Notes: generated by a model from the sequence alone, not told the origin. DNA of 64,000 bases from Marinimicrobium koreense (GCF_003762925.1 NZ_RJUK01000001.1:186001-250000); one strand, 5' to 3'. Positions 54,737-63,837 are shown, counted from the stretch's first letter. Numbers and translations are program-made.

Positions 54737-54943
54737 CCCGAAATTCACGTAAACCCTTGTGGTTCCTGACTTTGCGGGCGGTTGGGCGGAGCGGTGAACT
54801 TGCTTTGAGCTCTAAAGGTTTGTAAACTATGCAATTCTTTTCAGGCGGATTTGCTGCCCGGCGCAGTGGATCTCGTCCGCTGGCGAGATCGTTTTTTGCC
54901 CGGATGAAGCCATTCACCCAGTGATGATAATGAGGATTATTCG

Positions 54944-56218
54944 ATGAGAATTTTTGAAGAGATGGAGTCTGAGGTTCGTGGTTATGTACGTTCCTTCCCC
55001 GTCGTTTTTGACAAGGCCGAAGGGTCGGAACTGTTCGACGAAAACGGCAATCGCTTCATCGACTTCTTCGCCGGCGCCGGTACCCTGAACTACGGGCACA
55101 ACAACCCGAAAATCACCGAAGCGCTGATCGAGTATCTGCAGCACAAGGGCATCGTGCACGGTCTGGACAAGGCGACCATGGCCAAGCGCGAGTTCATGAC
55201 CAAGTTCCGCGACACCATCCTGGCGCCCCGCGGTCTGCAGTACAAAATGCAGTTCACCGGCCCCACCGGCACCAATGCCGTGGAAACCGCGCTGAAGCTG
55301 GCCCGGATGATCAAGCGTCGCTCCAACGTGATTGCCTTCACCAACGGCTACCATGGCCTGACCATGGGTGCGCTGGGCGTCACCGGTAACTACTTCTATA
55401 AAGACGAATCCTACGGTTCGCGCGCCAACACGGCCTTTATGCCGTTCGATGGCTTCCTGGGCGAGGGCGTGGATTCCATCGAATACATGCGCAAGTTCCT
55501 GTCCGACCCCAGCAGCGGTGTTGACCTGCCGGCGGCGGTGATTGTGGAAACCGTACAGGGCGAAGGTGGCATCAATGTCGCCAGCGTCGAATGGCTCAAG
55601 CGTCTGGAAGAGCTGTGTCGCGAATTCGATATCCTGCTGATCATCGACGATATTCAGGTGGGTAATGGTCGTACCGGTACCTTCTTCAGCTTTGAGCGTG
55701 CCGGAATTCACCCGGACATGGTCACCCTGTCCAAGTCCATCGGTGGTGGTTTGCCCATGGCTCTGCTGCTGATGCGTCCGGAGCTGGACCAGTGGTCGCC
55801 CGGTGAGCACACCGGCACCTTCCGCGGTAACAACCTGGCCTTTGTGGCCTCTACCCAGGCGCTGAGCTACTGGGACAACGACGACATGGGCAAAGTGGTC
55901 GAGTACAAGGGCAATATCATCGAGGAAGAGCTGAAGAAGATGGCAGCGGATTTCCCCGAGCTCGAGCCGCAGGTTCGCGGTGTCGGTATGGTCTGGGGTC
56001 TGGAGCTGGCCGCCGGTATGGCCAATGAAGCCTCCCAGGAAGCTTTCACCCGCGGTCTGGTGATGGAAACCGCCGGCGCCGATGACCAGGTGCTGAAGTT
56101 CCTGCCGTCGCTGTTGATTGAAGAAGACATTCTGCGCGAAGGCCTGCAGATTGTGCGCGACTCCCTGACCGCTCTGGTCGAGAAGCAGCGCAAAATGATC
56201 ACCGGCGAAGAGAGCTAA
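54944..56218 (+). CDS. ectB: Diaminobutyrate--2-oxoglutarate aminotransferase (EctB-like)
   Basis: A 424-residue class III PLP aminotransferase. It opens with the EctB-like MRIFEEMESEVRGYVRSFPVVF. It has FFAGAGTLNYGHNNP, the YHGLTMGALGVTGN block, DDIQVGNGRTGTFF and the PLP lysine in TLSKSIGGG (about residue 263). The enzyme makes L-2,4-diaminobutyrate from aspartate semialdehyde and glutamate. In ectoine clusters ectA and ectC flank it; here neither is present, and a basic amino acid decarboxylase gene follows after 190 bases. The enzyme name rests on close similarity to EctB; the pathway here may be diaminopropane or polyamine synthesis instead. Confidence 0.85.
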   Translation: MRIFEEMESEVRGYVRSFPVVFDKAEGSELFDENGNRFIDFFAGAGTLNYGHNNPKITEALIEYLQHKGIVHGLDKATMAKREFMTKFRDTILAPRGLQYKMQFTGPTGTNAVETALKLARMIKRRSNVIAFTNGYHGLTMGALGVTGNYFYKDESYGSRANTAFMPFDGFLGEGVDSIEYMRKFLSDPSSGVDLPAAVIVETVQGEGGINVASVEWLKRLEELCREFDILLIIDDIQVGNGRTGTFFSFERAGIHPDMVTLSKSIGGGLPMALLLMRPELDQWSPGEHTGTFRGNNLAFVASTQALSYWDNDDMGKVVEYKGNIIEEELKKMAADFPELEPQVRGVGMVWGLELAAGMANEASQEAFTRGLVMETAGADDQVLKFLPSLLIEEDILREGLQIVRDSLTALVEKQRKMITGEES

Positions 56219-56235
56219 ATTTCGTCCGAGATCAC

Positions 56236-56261
56236 GGCCCGCGCGGGTTTTCCCGCGGGCC
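56236..56261 (+). other. GC hairpin between aminotransferase and decarboxylase genes
   Basis: GGCCCGCG and CGCGGGCC form a stem around CGGGTTTTCC, 18 bases after the aminotransferase stop. There is no T-run, so it may be a weak attenuator or an mRNA-stabilising structure between two functionally linked genes. Confidence 0.45.
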
Positions 56262-56408
56262 GACTCCCTTCCTGAACCCTTTCTGCAGAATCCCACCCCA
56301 GGGTCTAAAATAGTGCTTGCCAAGTGGCGAAAACGTGTATTAAATCGCCGCCCGCGATCCCCGGCGCGCCTTGCCGGATGACGCTATTTTCGACGCCCAG
56401 GGGGTGCC

Positions 56409-57581
56409 ATGACCGATTCGCACATTCAGCTGCAGGACTACTACAGCCCGGAAACCTTTGCTCGCCTGAAAAGTTTTGCGGATACCAAAGACACGCCGTT
56501 TGTCGTGATCGACACCGCGACCATTGATGCGGCCTATCAGGAACTGGAAGACAACTTTCCCTACGCCAATATCTACTATGCGGTGAAAGCCAATCCGGCA
56601 CCGGCCATCCTCAAGCTGTTGACCGAGCGTGGCGCAAACTTCGACATCGCTTCCATCTACGAGCTGGACAAGGTCCTGGGCTTTGGTGTCGGACCGGAGC
56701 GGATCAGTTACGGCAACACCATCAAGAAAAGCCGGGATATTCGCTACTTTTACGAGAAAGGTGTACGCCTGTTTGCCACGGATTCCGAGGCGGACCTGCG
56801 CAATATTGCCCGGGCGGCCCCGGGTGCCCGCATATACGTACGCATTCTGACCGAGGGTACCCTGACCGCCGACTGGCCCCTGTCGCGCAAGTTCGGCTGT
56901 GAAATCGACATGGCCATGGACCTGTTGATTCTCGCCCGTGATCTCGGGCTGGAGCCCTATGGTGTGTCCTTCCACGTGGGTTCCCAGCAGCGCGAGATCA
57001 GCAGTTGGGATGCCGCGCTGGGCAAGGTGAAAGTGATCTTCGAGCGCCTGAAAGAGGAAGATGGCATTGAGCTGAAGATGATCAACATGGGCGGCGGCTT
57101 CCCGGCCAATTACATGACCCGCACCAATGATCTGCAGACCTACGCTCAGGAAATCACCCGTTTTCTGGAGGAGGACTTTGGCAAGGACTTCCCGGAGATC
57201 ATCATCGAGCCGGGCCGGTCGCTGATTGCCAACGCCGGTATTCTGGTCAGTGAGGTGGTGCTGATATCCCGTAAATCGCGCACGGCGCTGCACCGCTGGG
57301 TGTTCACCGATGTGGGCAAGTTCAGCGGCCTGATCGAAACGCTGGATGAGGCGATCAAGTTTCCGATTTATGTGGAGAAGAAGGGCGAGCTGGAAGATGC
57401 GGTGATCGCCGGCCCGACCTGCGACAGCGCGGATATCATGTACGAGCACCACAAGTACCCGCTGCCGCTGAACCTGGCCATCGGCGACCGCCTCTACTGG
57501 CTCTCCACCGGCGCGTACACGACCTCCTACAGCGCCGTAGAATTCAACGGCTTCCCGCCCCTGAAAGAATACTGCATCTAG
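56409..57581 (+). CDS. Fold-III PLP decarboxylase of basic amino acids (ODC-like)
   Basis: A 390-residue alanine-racemase-fold decarboxylase. The PLP lysine Lys60 is in NIYYAVKANP, with FDIASIYEL, SFHVGSQ (about residue 190), MGGGFP and EPGRSLIANAG. The second-subunit catalytic motif GPTCDSADIMYE is near residue 335. P. aeruginosa SpeC (PA4519) is of this type and decarboxylates ornithine to putrescine; other members act on lysine or related diamino acids. The preceding EctB-like gene raises the possibility that 2,4-diaminobutyrate is the substrate, giving 1,3-diaminopropane; this cannot be decided by eye. Confidence 0.85.
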   Translation: MTDSHIQLQDYYSPETFARLKSFADTKDTPFVVIDTATIDAAYQELEDNFPYANIYYAVKANPAPAILKLLTERGANFDIASIYELDKVLGFGVGPERISYGNTIKKSRDIRYFYEKGVRLFATDSEADLRNIARAAPGARIYVRILTEGTLTADWPLSRKFGCEIDMAMDLLILARDLGLEPYGVSFHVGSQQREISSWDAALGKVKVIFERLKEEDGIELKMINMGGGFPANYMTRTNDLQTYAQEITRFLEEDFGKDFPEIIIEPGRSLIANAGILVSEVVLISRKSRTALHRWVFTDVGKFSGLIETLDEAIKFPIYVEKKGELEDAVIAGPTCDSADIMYEHHKYPLPLNLAIGDRLYWLSTGAYTTSYSAVEFNGFPPLKEYCI

Positions 57582-57613
57582 GCTATCTCACTCGCTACCG
57601 CCCCTATGCTCTG

Positions 57614-57649
57614 CGTAGGGCGCGGTAAGCGCAGCGCACCCGCCGTCTG
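57614..57649. repeat. REP-like short repeat (GTAGGGCGCGGTAAGCGC type)
   Basis: CGTAGGGCGCGGTAAGCGCAG followed by CGCACCCGCCG resembles the GTAGGGTGG..AAGCGCAGCG..CCACC intergenic repeats common in gammaproteobacteria, related to the one at 3959-4033. It lies between the decarboxylase gene and ung. Confidence 0.5.
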
Positions 57650-57729
57650 TGCGCTTGATGCTGGGGCGGTTTTCTCGATAGGGGATCAATGCTAAATTGA
57701 CGCGCTGACAAAACAGCTTGGGAAACGTT

Positions 57730-58425
57730 ATGGCGGACGCGCAAAAGAAAATCGATCTTGAACCCAGTTGGTTGAGCCACCTGGAACCCGAATTTCAGCA
57801 GCCCTACATGCAACAACTCAAGCAGTTCCTGCGCGGCGAAAAACAACAGGGCAAAGTCATCTATCCGCCCTCCAGACACATCTTCAACGCCTTCAATAGC
57901 ACGCCCCTTGAGCAGGTCAAAGTCGTCATCCTCGGGCAGGACCCCTACCACGGCCCCAACCAGGCCCACGGCCTCTGCTTCTCCGTGCAACCCGGCATCG
58001 CGCCACCGCCGTCGCTCAAAAACATCTTCAAAGAACTCGAACGCGACCTCGGCTGCCCCGTCCCCAACCACGGCTGCCTGCAACACTGGGCGGAGCAGGG
58101 CGTACTGCTGCTCAACGCCACCCTGACCGTCGAGCAGGGCAGGGCGGGCTCGCACCAGCGCCAGGGCTGGGAAGCGTTCACCGACCGGGCGATTGACCTG
58201 GTCAACCGGGAGCGCGAGGGCGTGGTATTTCTATTGTGGGGCAGCTACGCTCAGAAAAAAGCGGCCTTTGTGGATCGCAATAAACACCTGGTTCTGAAGT
58301 CGGTCCACCCTTCACCGTTGTCCGCTCACCGAGGCTTTATTGGTTGCGGGCATTTTTCGCAGGCGAATCGGTATTTGGTGGAGCGGGGTGAGACGGAGAT
58401 TGATTGGTGTTTGCCTTTGGTTTGA
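57730..58425 (+). CDS. ung: Uracil-DNA glycosylase
   Basis: A 231-residue family 1 UDG that removes uracil from DNA at the first step of base-excision repair. The catalytic water-activating motif [18 protein letters not shown] has Asp71, and the leucine-loop motif [11 protein letters not shown] sits near residue 200. The ATG at 57730 ([12 protein letters not shown]) is preferred over a TTG 12 bases upstream. Its 3' end faces the unknown gene at 58825, with hairpins H/I between. Confidence 0.96.
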   Translation: MADAQKKIDLEPSWLSHLEPEFQQPYMQQLKQFLRGEKQQGKVIYPPSRHIFNAFNSTPLEQVKVVILGQDPYHGPNQAHGLCFSVQPGIAPPPSLKNIFKELERDLGCPVPNHGCLQHWAEQGVLLLNATLTVEQGRAGSHQRQGWEAFTDRAIDLVNREREGVVFLLWGSYAQKKAAFVDRNKHLVLKSVHPSPLSAHRGFIGCGHFSQANRYLVERGETEIDWCLPLV

Positions 58426-58449
58426 CGCATTTTTAGAGCCCGCCGGCTA

Positions 58450-58542
58450 CAAAGACACCCGTTTGCAGACCCGCCGTGAACCCATCCATGGGGGCTTCTC
58501 GTCGGCTCCCTGCCTCCGAGAGTCTGCAAACGGGTGTCTTTG
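58450..58542 (+). repeat. Conserved-core long hairpin, copy H
   Basis: Arms 58450-58470 and 58522-58542 form a perfect 21-bp inverted repeat (CAAAGACACCCGTTTGCAG plus AC). The core is GACCCGCCGTGAACCCATCC, then ATGGGGGCTTC, in plus orientation. The inner part (TCTCGTCGGCTCCCTGCC to CGAGA) is a third inner-hairpin type shared only with copy I. It lies between the convergent ung and 115-aa protein genes. Confidence 0.88.
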
Positions 58543-58661
58543 CATCCGCCTCAGTGCCATCGATTGCGCGACGTTTTTCCAAAACCCAAGTCCCCGGTGG
58601 GCAGGCAGGTTGTGCGAATTTTTCATCAAAAAGGATAGTAGGCACTAAAATTTGGCATTGA

Positions 58662-58770
58662 GTCGAAGGCGGGGTAGACCAGTTACAGACTCTCGGAGGC
58701 AGGGAGCCGACGAGAAGCCTACAGGGACGTATTCACGGCGGGTCTGTAACTGGTCTACCCCGCCTTCGAC
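58662..58770 (-). repeat. Conserved-core long hairpin, copy I
   Basis: Arms 58662-58690 and 58742-58770 are a perfect 29-bp inverted repeat (starting GTCGAAGGCGGGGTAG), the longest of the family. The core is in minus orientation (GACCCGCCGTGAATACGTCC then CTGTAGGCTTC), and the inner hairpin is the same as in H. H and I share a variant core (GACCCGCC for GACACGCC), showing that the two members of a pair resemble each other. The rest of the 399-base gap is the H-I spacer. Confidence 0.88.
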
Positions 58771-58824
58771 GGACCTTCTGGAGTAAGGAGTTTCTTAGAA
58801 GGAAAGAGGCACCACACAGGTACC

Positions 58825-59172
58825 CTACGTTTTTTTGAACCAGCGGCGTTTGGGTTGGGTGAAGTGTTCCAGGTGCGCCTCGCGCTGTTCGTCCGAGACG
58901 TAAAAGTAGAAATCGTGCTTCGGCTTGCGGGTCAGCAGAGGGTGAACCGTCGCGATATGCTCCACCGACAACTTTGGTAGCCCCGCCTTCCGGTCCGCAT
59001 TAAAACTCTGATTCCACTGTACCAGAATATCGCGCTTGACCGTCGCAATCGCCAGCTTCTCCGAATCCGCTTTCAACAGACGGCAAGTGACAAAGCCCAT
59101 CACCGGTTCCGGGCTGCCATAGTGGTCCACCAAAATGCCGCTGCCCGTCAGGACAATCTTGTAATGCATCAT
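58825..59172 (-). CDS. Conserved hypothetical protein, 115 aa
   Basis: A small basic soluble protein (MMHYKIVLTGSGILVDHYGSPEPVMGFVTCRLLKA...). It has a hydrophobic N-terminal half and a lysine/arginine-rich end (TQPKRRWFKKT). I do not recognise the family. It follows the DUF1704 gene on the same strand with a gap of 12 bases, so the two are probably one operon. No catalytic motif is visible. Confidence 0.65.
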   Translation of the reverse strand: MMHYKIVLTGSGILVDHYGSPEPVMGFVTCRLLKADSEKLAIATVKRDILVQWNQSFNADRKAGLPKLSVEHIATVHPLLTRKPKHDFYFYVSDEQREAHLEHFTQPKRRWFKKT

Positions 59173-59184
59173 AATTTGAAAACG

Positions 59185-60570
59185 TCAATCCAATTCGGCG
59201 TCGCGCTTGCCGTTGTTTGAGCCCGGATACAGCGGGGCAGTGGCCGGTAATTGCTCAAAAAGCTTACTGAAGTGCTGCTGCACCCGTGCGATGTTCATCA
59301 GCGACAGACTGCTCGAAAAACCGAACCAGACATAAAGCCCATTCAGATCGCGGAACATCGGCGGCAAATGCCGGGGGGCGGAGATTACACCTTCCAGGTA
59401 GCGTTCGTACAGTAGCGGCAGATCATCCAGGGTCACTTTACCCACAAACAACATCGGAATAATCTCCGGAACCCCGGACTGAATGGCGCTGCGGATAAAG
59501 TTTACATTTTCCACAAAACCTTTCACATAGGAAATATCCTTGGTGAAAACCGCGCCCCGATCGCCACTGACCTGGCCGCCGCGAAACACCCGTTGGGTGA
59601 CCCGATAGCTGTCGTGCTCACTGACCCCGCGCTCCAGAAAATAGCGATACACCTCGCAGAAATCCGCCCCCTGTTCTGCCAGGTCCACCGCCACCACCCG
59701 GTCGCTGACCCGTCGGGCCCGCTGCGGGAAAGAGCTGAAGGTCAGGGTTTCCATCAGGACCGCCATGCCCTCCTGGATGCCGGTTATCCGGGGCGAGCCC
59801 ACGCTCAGCCAGGTGGCCCAGGGCTGCTCACGGCCGTTGAGAGTCGTGCCAATATGCACCCAGCCCTCATGGACTTCCAGCACCTGAATGTCCAGCTCGG
59901 AGAATGAAGCGCGTCGATTGACCTTGATGGTATCGCCCCCGGCGGCGGCATCGGAGACGATGTCATCGCTGATGCTGACCTTCACCTGGCCCGGGCCAAA
60001 GTAGCGGTCCATCCGTTGGCGCAGCATGGCGACGGCGGTTTCCGCGCCAATATCCCGGGGGTAGGGCCGGTTCAGGTGCTCCACGGCGGGCAGAGAGAAA
60101 ATGTCGCACAGTCGTTCGCCCAGGGTGCGCAGGGTCTTCCGGTCACCCCGGATGCGGTCACTGGCGGAGCCGTAGAGCTGACGGCTGTAGTCCCCGAACT
60201 CGGCACGCCCGCGGTGGCGCAGCAGCTGTACCACCAACTGATACTGCTCCACCGTGGATTTGAGAATCTTGCCCAGGGCATCGCCCCGGCCCAACTGGCG
60301 CTTGATGTCCCGATCCAGGGCCAACAGTTCGCGGTCCAGGCGCTCGGGGTCAAACCCCAGGGCCTGGCGCTGGTAATACTCCGGGCCTACCTTGGGCAGG
60401 GCCTTGCCGCCACTGGCGTGGAAGGCCTGTTCGATCTCGGGCGTCCACTTGATGGCATCGAGGATACGGATCGGCTTCTGCAGTGCCACCAGCCGGTTGG
60501 ACAGGGTTTTGAGCTGTTCCAGGTATTGCTGGGAGGGCATGGCGAGGCTCGCGTCGGTCGGGTGGTTCAA
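59185..60570 (-). CDS. DUF1704 protein, putative zinc metallopeptidase
   Basis: A 461-residue protein of the DUF1704 family, often annotated as flavohaemoglobin expression-modulating QEGLA-motif protein. The HExxxH motif is in LEVHEGWVHIGT (about residue 233) and the QEGLA motif reads IQEGMAVL (about residue 266). Eukaryotic DUF1704 proteins (MATCAP) are tyrosine carboxypeptidases in which HExxxH and a downstream Glu bind zinc; the same residues are kept here, so a peptidase activity is likely by inference. The start MNHPTDASLAMPSQQYLEQ is acceptable. It is transcribed with the 115-aa protein gene. Confidence 0.82.
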   Translation of the reverse strand: MNHPTDASLAMPSQQYLEQLKTLSNRLVALQKPIRILDAIKWTPEIEQAFHASGGKALPKVGPEYYQRQALGFDPERLDRELLALDRDIKRQLGRGDALGKILKSTVEQYQLVVQLLRHRGRAEFGDYSRQLYGSASDRIRGDRKTLRTLGERLCDIFSLPAVEHLNRPYPRDIGAETAVAMLRQRMDRYFGPGQVKVSISDDIVSDAAAGGDTIKVNRRASFSELDIQVLEVHEGWVHIGTTLNGREQPWATWLSVGSPRITGIQEGMAVLMETLTFSSFPQRARRVSDRVVAVDLAEQGADFCEVYRYFLERGVSEHDSYRVTQRVFRGGQVSGDRGAVFTKDISYVKGFVENVNFIRSAIQSGVPEIIPMLFVGKVTLDDLPLLYERYLEGVISAPRHLPPMFRDLNGLYVWFGFSSSLSLMNIARVQQHFSKLFEQLPATAPLYPGSNNGKRDAELD

Positions 60571-60629
60571 CAGTTTGGCGTACGGGGTGTGCTAGTCTAG
60601 CGGAATTGATGGCTCTCGGGGGCAAAATC

Positions 60630-60941
60630 ATGGCGTATCAGGCATTGGAAACTCTGCACCAGCTCTACGATGGCTACCGCCGGGTCTTTCGGCTCGCGGG
60701 GCAGGAGCTTCTGTTGTTGCAGGAGGAGGGGCGGACCTACCTGCTGGTCAACCGCTGCCCGCACATGGAGGCGCCGCTGCATAAGGCCAGCGTCCAGGGC
60801 GAGGTGTTGCGCTGCCCGGTCCATGGGATCGAATTTGACCTGCTCTCTGGGCGGGCGCTCAACGGCCCCGAGGGGTGTGTGGGCCCCCTGGCTTTTGTCC
60901 CCATCGTCTACGAGGGCAATACCCTGGGCGTAGACCTTTAA
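60630..60941 (+). CDS. Rieske [2Fe-2S] domain protein
   Basis: A 103-residue single Rieske domain with both cluster-binding boxes, CPHMEAPL (Cys43, His45) and CPVHGIEFDL (Cys62, His65). Such small ferredoxins pass electrons to oxygenases or act alone; no oxygenase gene is nearby. GGGGGC precedes the ATG at 60630. It is divergent from the DUF1704 gene with a short 59-bp spacer. Confidence 0.85.
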   Translation: MAYQALETLHQLYDGYRRVFRLAGQELLLLQEEGRTYLLVNRCPHMEAPLHKASVQGEVLRCPVHGIEFDLLSGRALNGPEGCVGPLAFVPIVYEGNTLGVDL

Positions 60942-61061
60942 AACCGCCGCGCCGTCCCTATTTATATCTGGCTTTGCACCGAGTCGCCGCGCGGCCCATT
61001 CCGGGCGGCCACGGCGCAGTGTAAAACAGCTTACCCGGTTCTCGCTGGCGCCCCATTGGGT

Positions 61062-61067
61062 TATAAT
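61062..61067 (+). promoter_or_regulatory. -10 element upstream of fmdB-aspS
   Basis: A consensus TATAAT 76 bases before the FmdB-family ATG, without a clear -35. It is a likely start for the fmdB-aspS(-yebC) transcript. Confidence 0.4.
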
Positions 61068-61142
61068 CGCGCGTTTTTTGGCCCCTGTGGGCATTGCTGG
61101 CGATGGTTGCTCTTGCAGAGCATTTGATTGAGGAACACGACA

Positions 61143-61433
61143 ATGCCCATCTACGAATATCAGTGTCAATCCTGTAACCACAATATGGAAGCACTGCAGA
61201 AGCTCAGCGACGAGCCTCTGGTAGACTGCCCGGCCTGTGGCCAGGCGAGCCTGAAAAAGAAAATCTCAGCGGCGGGCTTTCGCCTGAAAGGCAGCGGCTG
61301 GTACGAGACGGACTTCAAAAAGTCCAACCAGAAAAACCTGGCGGGCGAGCGCGGCGGCAGTAAGAGCGCCGAGAGCAGCTCCGGGGGTGACAAGGCCTCC
61401 AAACCCGCCAACTCCAGCGCAGCGTCGGCCTGA
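61143..61433 (+). CDS. FmdB-family zinc ribbon protein
   Basis: A 96-residue protein with an N-terminal zinc ribbon (MPIYEYQCQSCNHNMEAL ... DCPACGQASL) and a low-complexity Ser/Gly/Lys tail. FmdB-type proteins are small putative regulators; in Pseudomonas one lies directly upstream of aspS, as here (57-bp gap). The ATG at 61143 gives the standard MPIYEY start. Confidence 0.88.
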   Translation: MPIYEYQCQSCNHNMEALQKLSDEPLVDCPACGQASLKKKISAAGFRLKGSGWYETDFKKSNQKNLAGERGGSKSAESSSGGDKASKPANSSAASA

Positions 61434-61490
61434 CAGACAGACGGCGCCGCGACGACTTTGAACCGAGACGGCAAATAACGGGAAAGCACT

Positions 61491-63272
61491 ATGCGCAGTG
61501 ATTACTGTGGCACACTGACAGCCAAAGACATTGATCGGGAAGTGACCCTGTGTGGGTGGGTTGATCGCCGCCGTGACCACGGTGGTGTCATCTTTATCGA
61601 CCTGCGCGATCGCGAGGGTATTGTACAGGTGGTGTTCGATCCGGATACCGGCGATCATTTCAATCTGGCTGACCGGGTCCGCGGCGAGTACGTGCTGCAG
61701 GTGACCGGTAAGGTGCGCGCCCGGGATGCCGCCACGGTCAATCCCAACATGGCCACCGGTGAGGTGGAAGTCTACGGCACCGGCCTGACCATCCTGAACG
61801 AGGCGGAAACCACCCCCTTCCCGCTGGACTCCCACGCGTCCGTGGGCGAGGACGTCCGCCTCAAGTTCCGCTACCTGGACCTGCGCCGGGCGGAAATGCA
61901 GAAAGGCCTGAAATTCCGCTCCAAGGTCACCAATCTGGTGCGTAACTACCTGGACGACCAGGGCTTCCTGGACATCGAAACCCCGATTCTGACCCGCGCC
62001 ACCCCCGAGGGTGCCCGGGATTACCTGGTGCCCTCTCGCACCCACGAGAACAAATTTTTCGCTCTGCCCCAGTCTCCCCAGCTGTTCAAACAGCTGTTGA
62101 TGGTGTCTGGGTTCGATCGCTACTACCAGATCGCCAAGTGCTTCCGCGATGAAGACCTGCGCGCCGATCGCCAGCCGGAATTCACCCAGATCGATATTGA
62201 AACCTCCTTTATGGACGAAGAGGGCATCATGTCGGTCACCGAGGGCATGATCCGCACCATCTTCCAGACACTTAAAGAGGTGGACCTGGGCGACTTCCCG
62301 CGCATGACCTATGCCGATGCGATGCAGAAGTACGGCTCCGACAAGCCGGACCTGCGTATCCCGCTGGAGCTGGTGGATGTAAAGGATCTGATGGGCGAGG
62401 TGGACTTCAAGGTCTTCTCCGGCCCGGCCAAAGACCCCAAAGGCCGCGTCACCGCCCTGAAAGTGCCCGGCGGCAACGAGAAGCTGACCCGCAAGCAGAT
62501 CGACGACTACACCAAGTTTGTTGGCATCTACGGTGCCAAGGGCTTGGCCTACATCAAGGTCAATGACAAAAATGATCTGGAAGAGGGCCTGCAGTCGCCG
62601 ATCGTGAAGTTCCTGCCCACCGACGTGCGCAAAGCCATTCTGGAGCGGGTAGAAGCCGACAATGGCGACCTGATCTTCTTCGGTGCCGATAAGGCCACCG
62701 TGGTAAGCGAAGCCTTGGGCGCGCTGCGCTGCAAGCTGGGTGAAGATCTGGAGCTGTACACCTGCGAGTGGGCTCCCCTGTGGGTGGTCGACTTCCCGAT
62801 GTTCGAGGAAGAAGACGACGGTTCTCTGAACAGTCTGCACCACCCGTTCACCGCGCCTTCCTGCTCCCCGGAGGAGCTGGAGAAGAGCCCGGAGACGGCC
62901 CTGTCCCGCGCCTACGATATGGTGCTCAACGGCACCGAGCTGGGTGGCGGCTCTATCCGTATTCACAACCAGACCATGCAGCAGGCGGTATTCCGCGCGC
63001 TGGGCATTGGTGAAGAGGAGCAGCGCGAGAAGTTCGGCTTCCTGCTGGATGCCCTCAAATACGGCGCCCCCCCGCACGGTGGCCTGGCCTTCGGTCTGGA
63101 CCGTCTGATCATGCTGATGATCGGCGCCGGTTCGATCCGCGATGTGATCGCCTTCCCGAAAACCCAAAGCGCCGCCTGCGTCATGACCGACGCGCCGGGT
63201 GCGGTAGACGAACAGCAGCTCAAAGACCTGCACATCCGTCTGCGTAAAAAAGAGAAGCCCGCGAGCGAGTAG
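61491..63272 (+). CDS. aspS: Aspartyl-tRNA synthetase
   Basis: A 593-residue class II synthetase charging tRNA with aspartate. It has an anticodon-binding OB fold (about residues 1-105, [24 protein letters not shown]), [11 protein letters not shown], motif 2 [19 protein letters not shown] (about 217), a GAD insertion domain (about 290-410) and motif 3 [13 protein letters not shown] (about 535). The length and GAD domain are typical of bacterial AspRS. Whether it is non-discriminating (also charging tRNA-Asn) cannot be decided here. Hairpins J and K separate it from yebC. Confidence 0.98.
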   Translation: MRSDYCGTLTAKDIDREVTLCGWVDRRRDHGGVIFIDLRDREGIVQVVFDPDTGDHFNLADRVRGEYVLQVTGKVRARDAATVNPNMATGEVEVYGTGLTILNEAETTPFPLDSHASVGEDVRLKFRYLDLRRAEMQKGLKFRSKVTNLVRNYLDDQGFLDIETPILTRATPEGARDYLVPSRTHENKFFALPQSPQLFKQLLMVSGFDRYYQIAKCFRDEDLRADRQPEFTQIDIETSFMDEEGIMSVTEGMIRTIFQTLKEVDLGDFPRMTYADAMQKYGSDKPDLRIPLELVDVKDLMGEVDFKVFSGPAKDPKGRVTALKVPGGNEKLTRKQIDDYTKFVGIYGAKGLAYIKVNDKNDLEEGLQSPIVKFLPTDVRKAILERVEADNGDLIFFGADKATVVSEALGALRCKLGEDLELYTCEWAPLWVVDFPMFEEEDDGSLNSLHHPFTAPSCSPEELEKSPETALSRAYDMVLNGTELGGGSIRIHNQTMQQAVFRALGIGEEEQREKFGFLLDALKYGAPPHGGLAFGLDRLIMLMIGAGSIRDVIAFPKTQSAACVMTDAPGAVDEQQLKDLHIRLRKKEKPASE

Positions 63273-63300
63273 TTTTTAGAGCGTGAGGCAGTGATTTGAC

Positions 63301-63460
63301 GCCTGGGTTCGGGGCAATACTTCCGGGACACGCCGTGAACCCGGTCCTACGCGCTCCCGGCGCTTACGGACACTTCCCACATCCATGTGGGTCGTCCACG
63401 GGGGCTCGGATCGCGGGTCCCCCGCTCTACGGTCCCGGAAGTATTGCCCCGAACCCAGGC
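63301..63460 (+). repeat. Conserved-core long hairpin, copy J (expanded core)
   Basis: Arms 63301-63328 and 63433-63460 are a perfect 28-bp inverted repeat (starting GCCTGGGTTCGGGG). The core starts normally (GGACACGCCGTGAACCC). It is then interrupted by about 50 extra bases (roughly 63344-63393, including CCCACATCCATGTGGG), before resuming with CACGGGGGCTCGG and the GCGGG-TCC-CCCGC inner hairpin. It begins 28 bases after the aspS stop. Confidence 0.88.
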
Positions 63461-63495
63461 TCGCTTGGTCACTCTGTAAGCAGTCTGAGTAGCGA

Positions 63496-63600
63496 GTAGG
63501 TCGGATTAACGCTCAGCGCGTAATCCGACACGCAAACACACAAGAAAACTCGGTGCCTCAATTGTCGGATTACGGCCAAGGCCTAATCCGACCTACGGGG
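63496..63600. repeat. Pair of inverted REP palindromes (GTCGGATTA type)
   Basis: The first hairpin is GTAGGTCGGATTAACGC..GCGTAATCCGAC (63496-63529); the second is GTCGGATTACGGCC..GGCCTAATCCGACCTACG (63564-63597). They are in opposite orientation with the GTAGG/CCTAC tags outside, a BIME-like doublet. It sits inside the J-K spacer, so one repeat family is nested within another. The same palindrome occurs at 10929-10963. Confidence 0.85.
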
Positions 63601-63659
63601 ACATGGACTCTGTAGCAGAATGGACAAAAGGTGCTACCAGTGTGCTGAGGGCCGATTTG

Positions 63660-63748
63660 GGGTGTATGGTTGCCAGACCGTGGAGCGGGGGACCCGCGAT
63701 GCGAGCCTACAGGGATGTATTTACGGCGTGTCTGGCAACCATACACCC
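63660..63748 (-). repeat. Conserved-core long hairpin, copy K
   Basis: Arms 63660-63678 and 63730-63748 form a perfect 19-bp inverted repeat (GGGTGTATGGTTGCCAGAC), extended by a few imperfect pairs. The core is in minus orientation (GACACGCCGTAAATACATCC then CTGTAGGCTCG) with the GCGGG-TCC-CCCGC inner hairpin. The outer flank GGACCGGACG resembles that of copy D. It ends 90 bases before the yebC start. Confidence 0.9.
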
Positions 63749-63837
63749 AAAGCGGACCGGACGTGATTTTAGCGACATACTCCGATTAAAAAGCAACTAA
63801 CCCCGACTTATAACAGACCAGTAAGTGGAGAATATTC

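Noticed and set aside
54944-56218. Ectoine biosynthesis operon
   Set aside because: Only the aminotransferase is present; there is no ectA acetyltransferase or ectC synthase beside it, and a decarboxylase follows instead.
54914-56323. 469-residue minus-strand open frame
   Set aside because: It is antisense to the EctB-like aminotransferase, which has a complete PLP site.
61266-63233. 655-residue minus-strand open frame
   Set aside because: It is antisense to aspS; the aspS frame carries all class II synthetase motifs.
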